This document shows positions 39,209 through 46,569 of a DNA stretch of 64,000 bases, piece by piece. The translations under genes were made by a program, and so were the position numbers. The DNA is taken from NCBI RefSeq assembly GCF_003730195.1, contig NZ_QWGG01000001.1:682001-746000 (forward strand), given 5' to 3'. The stretch is from Halosimplex salinum. Its GTDB lineage: Archaea > Halobacteriota > Halobacteria > Halobacteriales > Haloarculaceae. Under the pieces are notes generated by a model. That model worked only from the letters and a program-made list of their open reading frames with translations. It was not told where the DNA came from and searched no databases. The first letter of the stretch is position 1; each line of letters opens with the position of its first letter.

Positions 39209-39982
39209 ATGGCCGACGACCGCTCCGACGAGGACATCTCCCGACTGGTGGCCGACCTCGTCAGGACGCTCCGAGAGCTCGAGTCCGAACTGGAGCCCCG
39301 GGCCCCCGAGGACGGTCCGCGACTCCCGACGCCCCGAGACCTCCGCCGCTTCACCAGCGAGGTGGCGATCCCCGGATTCATCCTCGTCCTGGAGACGAAC
39401 ATCCGCGCGCTCCGTCTCCTCCAGCGGGCGCTCAGGCTCGCGGAAGGCGCCGACGAGGCCCGCGAGGGGACCGAGGAACTCCGCGACCGCGCCCGCTCGG
39501 CGAGCGAGTCGACGCTTTCCCGGCTTGACGAGGCGCTCGTCGGACTCCAGGACGCCGTCGAGGGCCGTCCGAACGACGACGAGGCCGCGGACCTGCTCGA
39601 CGACGCCCGCGAACTCCGCGCCGAGATACAGGACCGACTCCGCGAGAGCACACGCCGTGCCGAGAGCGACGAGTCTGGGACCGACGAGTCCGCGGCCGAC
39701 GGCGACGCGACCGAGAACGGCGACGCGGACTCCGACCCCGTGGCCGTCGACGTGGACGCCGAACTCGAATCCATCAAACGCGAACTGGACGACCTTCCCG
39801 GCGCGCAGAATCCGGGTAACACTCCCGCGACCGACGGCGAGTCCGACGGAGACGCGGACGACGAGAGCGAGGGAGCGGACGAAGCCGCCGAGGACGCCGC
39901 CGCGAGTGCGACCGACGAGACGGGGGAAGTAGACGAGTCGGACCCGTCCGGCGACGACGCTGACGACCGATCGAGCGACTAA
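39209..39982 (+). CDS. acidic coiled-coil protein of unknown function
   Basis: A 257-residue protein. Residues 1-150 are strongly helical with heptad-like spacing (ISRLVADLVRTLRELESEL, IRALRLLQRALRLAE, LDEALVGLQDAVEG, LLDDARELRAEIQDRLRE). One more hydrophobic stretch, FTSEVAIPGFILVLETNI, is probably not a full membrane helix. The C-terminal 100 residues are low-complexity Asp, Glu, Ser, Thr and Gly, with one short helix (AELESIKRELDDL). No family is claimed. It seems to have its own promoter and stands alone. Confidence 0.72.
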   Translation: MADDRSDEDISRLVADLVRTLRELESELEPRAPEDGPRLPTPRDLRRFTSEVAIPGFILVLETNIRALRLLQRALRLAEGADEAREGTEELRDRARSASESTLSRLDEALVGLQDAVEGRPNDDEAADLLDDARELRAEIQDRLRESTRRAESDESGTDESAADGDATENGDADSDPVAVDVDAELESIKRELDDLPGAQNPGNTPATDGESDGDADDESEGADEAAEDAAASATDETGEVDESDPSGDDADDRSSD

Positions 39983-40058
39983 TCGGCCCGCCGGTACCGC
40001 GTTCACTCGATACCACACTGTTCGGAACTGCTCGGCGAGACGCGCCCATAATTCAATA

Positions 40059-40079
40059 AACATAATGATTTATTATGTT
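40059..40079. promoter_or_regulatory. 8-bp-arm palindrome over the promoter of the 40103 gene
   Basis: AACATAAT and ATTATGTT are perfect complements separated by GATTT. The right arm is where the TATA element of the gene at 40103 should lie (about 27 bases upstream), so a dimeric regulator bound here would block TBP. The arms differ from the TTTAGG iron-type sites. Confidence 0.6.
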
Positions 40080-40102
40080 GCACGTGCTGAGTAGAGGCAC
40101 CC

Positions 40103-40591
40103 ATGACGCCAACCGAGCGGACGGGGGAACGGCGTGTCGAGCTGTACGTTCGGGAGACGCTTCCGGCGCCGGCGTCGCGCCAGCGAGCCAGACTCGGCGC
40201 GCGGCTGCAGGAGTTCGAGAGAGCGGGCAGGATCGACGGGTTCGACGTCGTCGACTGCCCGAAGCGGATCCGCTGCGAGAGTCCGGTACACGTGGCGGCT
40301 CGCGACCGGTACCTCGCGTTCTCCGAGTGGGCGCGCGACAGCGGCGTGTGCCTGCGGCCGTTTTTCGGGACCCGCGAGTGCTACGCGATGGACACCGGCG
40401 AGAGAGGCGACTGGCTCGTGTTCCCCGCGCTGTGCCTCGCCGTCTACGAAGACGGCGACCTGGCCGCTGTTTACCCGCACGCGGACGGCGAGGAGTACCG
40501 CTCGGTCGCGGACGGGCTGAGGACACTCGCCGGGGAGGCGAGCGAGTCGGTCGGCGACAGTGACCGAGCCTCCGTCACGACCGCCGACTGA
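40103..40591 (+). CDS. haloarchaeal HTH-type conserved protein
   Basis: A 162-residue protein beginning RVELYVRETLPAPASRQRARLGARLQEFERAGRIDGFDVVDCPKRI, followed by ARDRYLAFSEWARDSGVCLRPFFGTRECYAMDTGERGDWLVFPALCLAVYEDGDL. The pattern recalls small haloarchaeal proteins annotated as HTH domain proteins: a helix pair with G-R-I-D-G-F, then a beta sheet with conserved Cys and F-F-G-T-R-E. Regulation of transcription is likely but unproven. The palindrome over its own TATA region suggests autoregulation. It is convergent with the DUF35 gene across a short tandem-repeat gap. Confidence 0.7.
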   Translation: MTPTERTGERRVELYVRETLPAPASRQRARLGARLQEFERAGRIDGFDVVDCPKRIRCESPVHVAARDRYLAFSEWARDSGVCLRPFFGTRECYAMDTGERGDWLVFPALCLAVYEDGDLAAVYPHADGEEYRSVADGLRTLAGEASESVGDSDRASVTTAD

Positions 40592-40605
40592 CCCGTCACA
40601 GTCGA

Positions 40606-40661
40606 CCGACGGTCCACCACCGACCGTTCACCACAAACCGTCGACCACCGACCGTCGACCA
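40606..40661. repeat. 14-bp tandem repeat, four copies, in a convergent gap
   Basis: Units 40606-40619, 40620-40633, 40634-40647 and 40648-40661 follow the pattern CCGACCGTCGACCA with one to three changes each. They lie between two stop codons in a 168-base non-coding gap. Nothing else was seen in this gap. Confidence 0.75.
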
Positions 40662-40759
40662 CCGACTATCAGACTCCGAGCGGCCTCGGCGACGGGCCGG
40701 GCACGTTCCGGGCCCTGACGCTTTCTCGCAAATCCCACCGAAAACAGGTAATTCGACGA

Positions 40760-41137
40760 CTATACTGGTTCGAACCGGTACCCGTCCCACTCCTGGCTCT
40801 CGGGGACCTTGATGCCGACGTCGGGGTCGCGCAACTCCTCGGCGTACACCGGTTCGACCGGGTCGCCCGTCTCCACCTCGTCCGTCGTGACCTGCCCGAT
40901 GGCGCGGACGTACTCGTCGCTCACGTCCTCCGCGGAGAGGTCGAACTCGACGATGGCGAGCGTGTTCGGCGCGCGGACGCCCGGCGGGGTCTTCGTGCTG
41001 TGGGTCCAGGTGACCACCTCGCCGGTGCGCTCGCTCAGGTCGATGGTCTCGATCTGTTTCTCGCCGCACTCGGGACACAGCGTGTGTCCCGGGTAGGTGA
41101 CGTGCCCGTTCTCGCAGACGTAGGCGTCGAACGACAT
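40760..41137 (-). CDS. DUF35 zinc-ribbon/OB-fold protein, thiolase partner
   Basis: A 125-residue protein with a rubredoxin-like zinc ribbon (YVCENGHVTYPGHTLCPECGEKQIETI, ligands C, C, C and a third-position variant) and an OB-fold domain (TGEVVTWTHSTKTPPGVRAPNTLAIVEFDL). Such proteins form complexes with thiolases or HMG-CoA synthases and pass acyl-CoA intermediates between active sites. Its start overlaps the stop of the thiolase-like gene (TAATG), so the two are made together. It is the last gene of the acyl-CoA operon. Confidence 0.9.
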   Translation of the reverse strand: MSFDAYVCENGHVTYPGHTLCPECGEKQIETIDLSERTGEVVTWTHSTKTPPGVRAPNTLAIVEFDLSAEDVSDEYVRAIGQVTTDEVETGDPVEPVYAEELRDPDVGIKVPESQEWDGYRFEPV

Positions 41138-42285
41138 TATCGTGCCTCCATGACGGTGGTGATGACGCAGTTGCCGAACCCGCCGACGTTACACGCGAGA
41201 GCGGTGTCCGCATCGACCTGTCGCGGCCCCGCCTCGCCGACGAGTTGCTTGTATATCTCGTAGCCCTGTGCGACGCCGCTCGCGCCGAGCGGGTGGCCCT
41301 TCGACTTCAGCCCGCCCGACGTGTTTATCGGTAACTCGCCGTCCCTCTCCGTGCGACCCTCGTCCATCTGCTTCCAGGCCTCGCCCGGTTCGGCGAAGCC
41401 ACACCCCTCCATCTGGAGGAACTCGAGGATGGTGAACATGTCGTGCAGTTCGGCCACGTCGACGTCGTCGGGGCCGATTCCGGCCATCTCGTAGGCGTCG
41501 TCGCTGGACTGGACGACCCCGCCCATGACGGTCGGGTCGTCGCGCTCGTGGACGACGTGGGTGTCCGTGGCGCCGGAGATGCCCGAGATCACGGCGTAGT
41601 CGTCGGTGATCTCCTGTGCCTTCTCCTCGGTCGTGAACACCATCCCGGCGCTCCCGTCCGTGATGGGACAGAAGTCGTACAGGCGGAGCGGGTCGGCGAC
41701 CATCGGACTCTCCAGCGCTGTCTCGACGTCGATCTCCTTCTGGAACTGGGCGTGAGGGTTGTCCACGCCGTTCGCGTGGTTCTTGACGGCGACTTTGGCG
41801 AGGGACTCGCGGGGGGCGTCGAACCGTTCGAGGTAGTGTCGCGCCGTCATGCCCGCGAACGAGGGCAGGGTCAGGCCGTGCTTGTACTCGACGGGGTGGG
41901 TGATCGAGGCGATGATGTCCGTCGCCTCGGGTGTCGAGCGGTGGGTCATCTTCTCCCCGCCCACGAGCAGGGTCATGTCGCTGGCGCCGGAGGCGACCGA
42001 CTGCCAGGCCTCGTAGATGCCGGCCCCGCCCGACGAGGAGGTCTGGTCGACCCGCTCGCTGTAGGCGGGCATCACCCCGAGGTCGTGCGCGAGGGCGTTC
42101 ATGATCCCGCCCTGCCCCTCGAACTCGCCGCTGGCCATGTTCGAGACGTAGAGGTGCTCCACGTCGTCGGGAGTGATACCGGCGTCCTCCAGCGCCGCTT
42201 CGCCCGCCTGCGAGATCAACTCGCGGATCCAGGCGTCGCGCTGGCCGAACTTCGTCATCGACGCACCGATCACTGCGACTGTCAT
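41137..42285 (-). CDS. thiolase-like acetyl-CoA C-acyltransferase with Ser at the nucleophile position
   Basis: A 382-residue thiolase-fold protein of the SCP2/archaeal type. The late motifs are normal: AELHDMFTILEF, NTSGGLKSKGHPLGASGVAQGYEIYKQL and CNVGGFGNCVITT (second Cys). At the N-terminal nucleophile motif, usually E-x-x-C-A-S-G, the sequence is VDQTSSSGGAG, with Ser83 where the acylated Cys is expected. The protein may be a thiolase with altered chemistry, a scaffold, or an acyl-CoA-binding enzyme that works with its DUF35 partner. It is coupled to DUF35 by a one-base overlap and follows pccX after 72 bases. Confidence 0.87.
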   Translation of the reverse strand: MTVAVIGASMTKFGQRDAWIRELISQAGEAALEDAGITPDDVEHLYVSNMASGEFEGQGGIMNALAHDLGVMPAYSERVDQTSSSGGAGIYEAWQSVASGASDMTLLVGGEKMTHRSTPEATDIIASITHPVEYKHGLTLPSFAGMTARHYLERFDAPRESLAKVAVKNHANGVDNPHAQFQKEIDVETALESPMVADPLRLYDFCPITDGSAGMVFTTEEKAQEITDDYAVISGISGATDTHVVHERDDPTVMGGVVQSSDDAYEMAGIGPDDVDVAELHDMFTILEFLQMEGCGFAEPGEAWKQMDEGRTERDGELPINTSGGLKSKGHPLGASGVAQGYEIYKQLVGEAGPRQVDADTALACNVGGFGNCVITTVMEAR

Positions 42286-42357
42286 GTGTGAAGCGTCGAA
42301 GGGGTGTAATGTGATGGTTACGGTGACCCCGGTCGAGATCTAACAGCCCCGGGCCAC

Positions 42358-42708
42358 TCAGTAGAACGACCGCGCCGCCGCCTTCCACTCCTCGCCCTTC
42401 CGTACGTCGTCGGGCCAGCGGCTCCGTCCGAGGGACTTCATCCGGGTCGCGAGCGTCCAGTCGTCGACCCGTTCGGGCCCGTCGTCCTCGGCGGCCGCGG
42501 CGGCCGCCGCGACGTGCCGGTCGTGGAGGTGAGCGCCGACGGCCGAGGCGATGGCCGCCGCCTCCGCCGCGTCTGCGTTCGCCGGGAGCGACAGCGACAC
42601 CTCGTCGCCGTCGAGGGTGAGCGTCACCGTCTCGCCGCCGTCGGCGGTGCCCTCCGGCCGGTCCGTCGATTCCGTCCCGTCGCCGTCTGTCTGTGCTGAT
42701 TCGGCCAT
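42358..42708 (-). CDS. pccX: PccX-like small subunit of propionyl/acyl-CoA carboxylase
   Basis: A 116-residue acidic protein that overlaps the carboxyltransferase stop codon by one base (TAATG). The N-terminus is disordered. The middle is TVTLTLDGDEVSLSLPANADAAEAAAIASAVGAHLHD, and the conserved-looking tail is VDDWTLATRMKSLGRSRWPDDVRKGEEWKAAARSFY. Haloferax mediterranei has a small third subunit, PccX, needed for propionyl-CoA carboxylase activity and encoded next to pccB. Size, position and the W-x-x-A-x-R tail fit that. It has no biotin-attachment motif. Confidence 0.8.
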   Translation of the reverse strand: MAESAQTDGDGTESTDRPEGTADGGETVTLTLDGDEVSLSLPANADAAEAAAIASAVGAHLHDRHVAAAAAAAEDDGPERVDDWTLATRMKSLGRSRWPDDVRKGEEWKAAARSFY

Positions 42709-44315
42709 TACAGTGGGATGTTACCGTGGTCTTTCGGCGGGCTGTCCTCGCGCTTGCGTTCGAGCATCTCCAGGTCCCGAATCAGGCGCTTGCGCGTGTC
42801 CTTCGGTTCGATCACGTCGTCGAGGTAGCCCCGTCTCGCGGGGCCGTACGGGTGGGCGAACTCCTCGCGGAACTCGTCCATGAGTTCCTGGCGCCGGGCG
42901 TCGGTGTCTTCGGCCTGCTGGAGCTCCTTCCGGTAGAGGATGTTCACCGCGCCGCGGGGGCCGAGCACCGCCATCTCGGAGGCCGGCCAGGCGTAGTTGA
43001 CGTCCGACCCGAGGAACTTCGAGGACATGACGATGTACGCGCCGCCGTAGGCCTTCCGAACGACGACCGAGAGCAGCGGCACCGTCGCCTCGGCGTAGGC
43101 GTAGATGAGCTTCGCGCCCCGGCGGATGATGCCGTTGTGCTCCTGGTCGGTGCCGGGCATGAACCCCGGCACGTCGACCAGCGAGACGATGGGCACGTTG
43201 AACGAGTCGCACGTTCGGATGAACCGAGCGGCCTTCTCCGAGGCGTCGATGTCGAGCGTGCCCGCGCTGACGCGGGGCTGGTTGGCGACGATGCCGACGA
43301 CCCGACCGTCCATGCGCGCGTACCCGACGACGACGTTGCGCGCCCAGTTCTTGTGCACCTCGAAGAAGGAGTCTTCGTCGACCACGCGGTCGATCACCTG
43401 CGTCATGTCGTAGGGCTTGCGCGGCGCCTCCGGCACGATGTCGGTGATGCCGTCGAGTTCCCGGTCGGGGTCGTCCCACGACGCCACCCGCGGCGGGTCC
43501 TCCATGTTGTTCTGGGGCAGGTACGAGAGGAGCCGTCGGATGTTGTCGAGCGCCTCCTCCTCGTCCGAACAGGCGAAGTGCGCGACGCCCGACTTCGTGG
43601 AGTGGCTCCCCGCGCCGCCGAGTTCCTCCTTGGACACCTGCTCGCCGGTGACCGTCTCGATCACGTCCGGCCCGGTGATGAACATGTGCGAGGTGTCCTG
43701 CACCATGAACGTGAAGTCGGTCAGCGCCGGCGAGTAGGTCGCGCCGCCCGCGCAGGGGCCCATGATCGCCGATATCTGGGGGATCATCCCCGAGGCCTTC
43801 GTGTTGCGCTCGAATATCTTGGCGAACCCGACGAGCGAGTCGACGCCCTCCTGGATGCGGGCGCCCCCGGAGTCGTTCAGGCCGACGACTGGCACCCCGG
43901 CGTCGGTGGCCCGATCCATCACCTTGCAGATCTTCTCGGCGACCACTTCCCCCACCGACCCGCCGAGGACGGTGAAGTCGTGGGCGAAGACGAACACCTT
44001 CCGGCCGTTCACGTCGCCGTAGCCGGTGACGACCGCGTCGCCGGGGAACTCCTTCTCGTCCATCCCGAAGTTGGTCGAGCGGTGCTCGACGAAGGCGTCT
44101 ATCTCGGTGAACGTCCCGTCGTCGAGGAGGTACTCGACCCGCTCGTGGGCGGTCATCTTCCCGCGGGCGTGCTGGCGCTCGATGCGCTCCTCGCCGCCGC
44201 CGACGCGCGACTCCTCGCGGCGCCGGCGTAGTTCTTCGAGCGGCGTCTCCTCGTTCGCCTCGCCCGCGTCGACTGTGTCCGTCTCGGTCGTGTCGTCTGT
44301 CTCTTCCTGGCTCAT
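42708..44315 (-). CDS. pccB: acyl-CoA/propionyl-CoA carboxylase carboxyltransferase subunit PccB
   Basis: A 535-residue carboxyltransferase that moves CO2 from carboxybiotin to propionyl- or acetyl-CoA. It has paired crotonase-like domains. The N-terminal one has GGGEERIERQHARGKMTAHERVEYLLDDGTF, and later GLNDSGGARIQEGVDSL and GPCAGGATYSPALTDF. The C-terminal one has FMPGTDQEHNGIIRRGAKLIYAYAEATVPLL and AYGGAYIVMSSKFLGSDVNYAWP. The window lacks the biotin carboxylase/BCCP subunit. It sits one base after the SDR reductase stop and is coupled to pccX, in an operon that needs the biotin made by the cluster at 27-32 kb. Confidence 0.94.
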   Translation of the reverse strand: MSQEETDDTTETDTVDAGEANEETPLEELRRRREESRVGGGEERIERQHARGKMTAHERVEYLLDDGTFTEIDAFVEHRSTNFGMDEKEFPGDAVVTGYGDVNGRKVFVFAHDFTVLGGSVGEVVAEKICKVMDRATDAGVPVVGLNDSGGARIQEGVDSLVGFAKIFERNTKASGMIPQISAIMGPCAGGATYSPALTDFTFMVQDTSHMFITGPDVIETVTGEQVSKEELGGAGSHSTKSGVAHFACSDEEEALDNIRRLLSYLPQNNMEDPPRVASWDDPDRELDGITDIVPEAPRKPYDMTQVIDRVVDEDSFFEVHKNWARNVVVGYARMDGRVVGIVANQPRVSAGTLDIDASEKAARFIRTCDSFNVPIVSLVDVPGFMPGTDQEHNGIIRRGAKLIYAYAEATVPLLSVVVRKAYGGAYIVMSSKFLGSDVNYAWPASEMAVLGPRGAVNILYRKELQQAEDTDARRQELMDEFREEFAHPYGPARRGYLDDVIEPKDTRKRLIRDLEMLERKREDSPPKDHGNIPL

Positions 44316-44316
44316 C

Positions 44317-45060
44317 TCACCACTCCATGCCGCCGTTGACGCCGATGACCTGACCGGTCATGTAACTCGACTCCTCGCTGGCGACGAACGAGACGATACC
44401 GCAGATGTCTTCGACCGTCGCGAACCGGTTCAGTGGGATGTCCCGGAGTATCTTCTCCTGGACTCGCTCGGGTACCTCCTCCAGCATATCGGTCGCGACG
44501 AATCCGGGCGCGATACAGTTGGCGGTCGATCCCGACGAGGCCATCTCCAGCGCGATGGTCCGCGTGAAGCCGAACAGGCCCGACTTCGTCGTCGCGTAGT
44601 TGGCCTGCCCGTAGTTCCCCTGCTGGCCGACGACCGAGGAGATGTTGATCAGTCGACCGTGGCGCGACGCCTTGATGTCGTCGAAGAACGTCTTCGTGCA
44701 GTTGTAGACGCCGCCGAGGTTGACGTCGACGACGGCGTCCCAGTCGTCCCGGCTCATGTTCTCGAACTTCTTGTCGACGGTGATGCCCGCGTTGTTCACG
44801 AGCACGTCGACCGGGCCGAACGCGTCGACGATCTCCTCGCGCATCGCCTGCACGTCGTCGAGGTCGGAGACGTCGGCCTGGGCGGCGATGGCGCTCCCGC
44901 CGTCGTCGTGGATGGACTCCACGACCGCCTCCGCCTCCGCGGCCGACGACCGGTAGTTGACCGCGACGTCCGCACCGCGGTCGGCGAGGTCCGCCGCGAT
45001 GCCCTTTCCGATGCCGCGGGAACTCCCGGTGACGAGGCAGGTCTGGCCGTCCAGATTCAT
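44317..45060 (-). CDS. SDR 3-oxoacyl-CoA/ACP reductase (FabG/PhaB type)
   Basis: A 247-residue short-chain dehydrogenase. The NADP loop is VTGSSRGIGKGIA. Catalytic residues lie in NISSVVGQQGNYGQANYATTKSGL (Ser, Tyr and Lys of YxxxK), and the structural N-N-A-G is present. The end GQVIGVNGGMEW is typical of acetoacetyl-CoA reductases (PhaB) and FabG. It heads the operon reductase-pccB-pccX-thiolase-DUF35. That context suggests beta-oxoacyl-CoA reduction in polyhydroxyalkanoate or branched-acid metabolism, which is inference. A TATA-like element is at about 45121-45129 on the minus strand, giving a leader of about 40 bases. Confidence 0.9.
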   Translation of the reverse strand: MNLDGQTCLVTGSSRGIGKGIAADLADRGADVAVNYRSSAAEAEAVVESIHDDGGSAIAAQADVSDLDDVQAMREEIVDAFGPVDVLVNNAGITVDKKFENMSRDDWDAVVDVNLGGVYNCTKTFFDDIKASRHGRLINISSVVGQQGNYGQANYATTKSGLFGFTRTIALEMASSGSTANCIAPGFVATDMLEEVPERVQEKILRDIPLNRFATVEDICGIVSFVASEESSYMTGQVIGVNGGMEW

Positions 45061-45322
45061 TGCCCCACCCTCCGTTCGCGTCGGTGCCGTCTCATGTCTA
45101 ACAGTGGCCCGCGGAGATGGGTTAATAGTTCCCCTTACCGAGTTTACATAATCTCCCGGTGGTGTCACCCCCCGGATGCGACGCTCTCCCCGCGACACCC
45201 GCTACAACCGATCTGTACAACGTAGTCTCAGTATCTGTGTCAAGATAGTGGTACGGCCTCTTCCTTCGAAGGCATTTGGGCGGTCGACGGACGATTCGGA
45301 GACGGCGGACAACGACAGATTC

Positions 45323-45338
45323 TTTAGGGCGACCTAAA
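45323..45338. promoter_or_regulatory. DtxR-type operator before the RGP-like gene
   Basis: TTTAGGGCGACCTAAA has perfect 6-base arms. It ends 20 bases before the ATG at 45359 and covers the expected core promoter. The rest of the 298-base gap (45061-45358) holds only AT-rich promoter-like DNA. Confidence 0.7.
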
Positions 45339-45358
45339 GACGTACGGGTACGAGAGCG

Positions 45359-46519
45359 ATGACACGGGACATCTGCGTCGTGGTGCCGACGATACGCGAG
45401 TACGAGTGTGTGAGGGCGTACGCCGACAACGCGCGAGCGGCCGGGTTCGACCTGGACCGACTCCAGTTCGTGCTCGTCACCGAGGACTTCTGCGACACGG
45501 AGGCGATGGAAGCGATGCTCGACGAGGAGGGCCTCTCGGGCGAGGTCTTCGACGGCACCGACCGCGAGCAGTGGTACCGCGACCACGGCGTCGCCGAGTA
45601 CGAACACGTCGTCCCCGCCGCCAGCCACGCCGAGACGAGCTTCGGGCTCCTCTACATGTGGGCCGGCGACTACGAGTACGGCTTCTTCGTCGACGACGAC
45701 ACGCTCCCCCACGACGAGACGGACTTCTTCGGGCGGCACCTCGACAACCTGGCCTTCGAGGGCGAGGTCACCGAGGTCTCCTCGGACGAGCGCTGGGTGA
45801 ACGTCCTCTACCAGAACGTCGAAGAACACGACCTCTACCCGCGTGGGTACCCCTACAGCGCGATGGACGAGAGCGTCCGTACCGAGTCGACCGAGGTCGA
45901 CGACGTGGTCGCCTCGCAAGGGCTGTGGACGAACGTCCCCGACCTCGACGCCGTCCGCATCCTCATGGACGGCGACCTGCAGGGACAGGCCCAGACGCGA
46001 CTCACCGCCGACGACTACGGCGAGGACTTCGTCGCCGCCGAGGGCGACTACCTCACCGTCTGCTCGATGAACCTCGCCTTCCGCCGCGAGGTGGTCCCGG
46101 CCTTCTACCAGTTGCCGATGGACGACAACGAGTGGGACGTGGGCCGGTTCGACGACATCTGGAGCGGCGTCTTCCTCAAGCGGGCCTGCGACGTCCTCGG
46201 CAAGCAGATCTACAACGGCGCGCCGCTCTGCGAGCACAACAAGGCCCCGCGCTCGACGTTCGGCGACCTGAACAACGAGGTCCCGGGTCTCGAACTCAAC
46301 GAGCACGTCTGGGAGCTCGTCGACGAAGTCGGTGGCGACGCCGACTCGTACGCCGGCGTCTTCGAGGCGATGGCGACCGAACTGGCCGAGGGGGAGTTCG
46401 ACTACGAGAACGGCGAGTTCCTGAACTTCGTCGGCGAGCACATGCTCGACTGGCTGGACTGCCTCGACGCCCTGGAGAGCGCGACACCCGCGCGAAACGT
46501 CGCCGCCACCGACGACTGA
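45359..46519 (+). CDS. reversibly glycosylated polypeptide / UDP-arabinopyranose mutase-like protein
   Basis: A 386-residue protein of the RGP family (often labelled alpha-1,4-glucan-protein synthase). Diagnostic pieces are the N-terminal VVVPTIREYECVRAY, the metal/nucleotide-sugar D-D-D motif YGFFVDDDTLPHDE (residues 111-114), and the late RFDDIWSGVFLKRACDVLG with KAPRS. Plant members interconvert UDP-arabinopyranose and UDP-arabinofuranose and can self-glycosylate; archaeal members are barely studied. It is directly preceded by a perfect iron-type operator and followed 50 bases later by the iron transporter, which has its own copy of the operator. A sugar-nucleotide role under iron limitation is inferred. 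Confidence 0.85.
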   Translation: MTRDICVVVPTIREYECVRAYADNARAAGFDLDRLQFVLVTEDFCDTEAMEAMLDEEGLSGEVFDGTDREQWYRDHGVAEYEHVVPAASHAETSFGLLYMWAGDYEYGFFVDDDTLPHDETDFFGRHLDNLAFEGEVTEVSSDERWVNVLYQNVEEHDLYPRGYPYSAMDESVRTESTEVDDVVASQGLWTNVPDLDAVRILMDGDLQGQAQTRLTADDYGEDFVAAEGDYLTVCSMNLAFRREVVPAFYQLPMDDNEWDVGRFDDIWSGVFLKRACDVLGKQIYNGAPLCEHNKAPRSTFGDLNNEVPGLELNEHVWELVDEVGGDADSYAGVFEAMATELAEGEFDYENGEFLNFVGEHMLDWLDCLDALESATPARNVAATDD

Positions 46520-46540
46520 CACCGGGCGATACCGGGAGGT

Positions 46541-46548
46541 TTTTATTT
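46541..46548 (+). promoter_or_regulatory. TATA element of the iron transporter operon
   Basis: TTTTATTT is centred about 26 bases before the ATG at 46570, with the operator between it and the start. Confidence 0.65.
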
Positions 46549-46549
46549 C

Positions 46550-46565
46550 TTTAGGGAAGCCTAAA
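46550..46565. promoter_or_regulatory. DtxR-type operator of the iron transporter operon
   Basis: TTTAGGGAAGCCTAAA has perfect 6-base arms and lies between the TATA element and the start codon, so a bound repressor would block transcription start. Confidence 0.75.
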
Positions 46566-46569
46566 ATAC

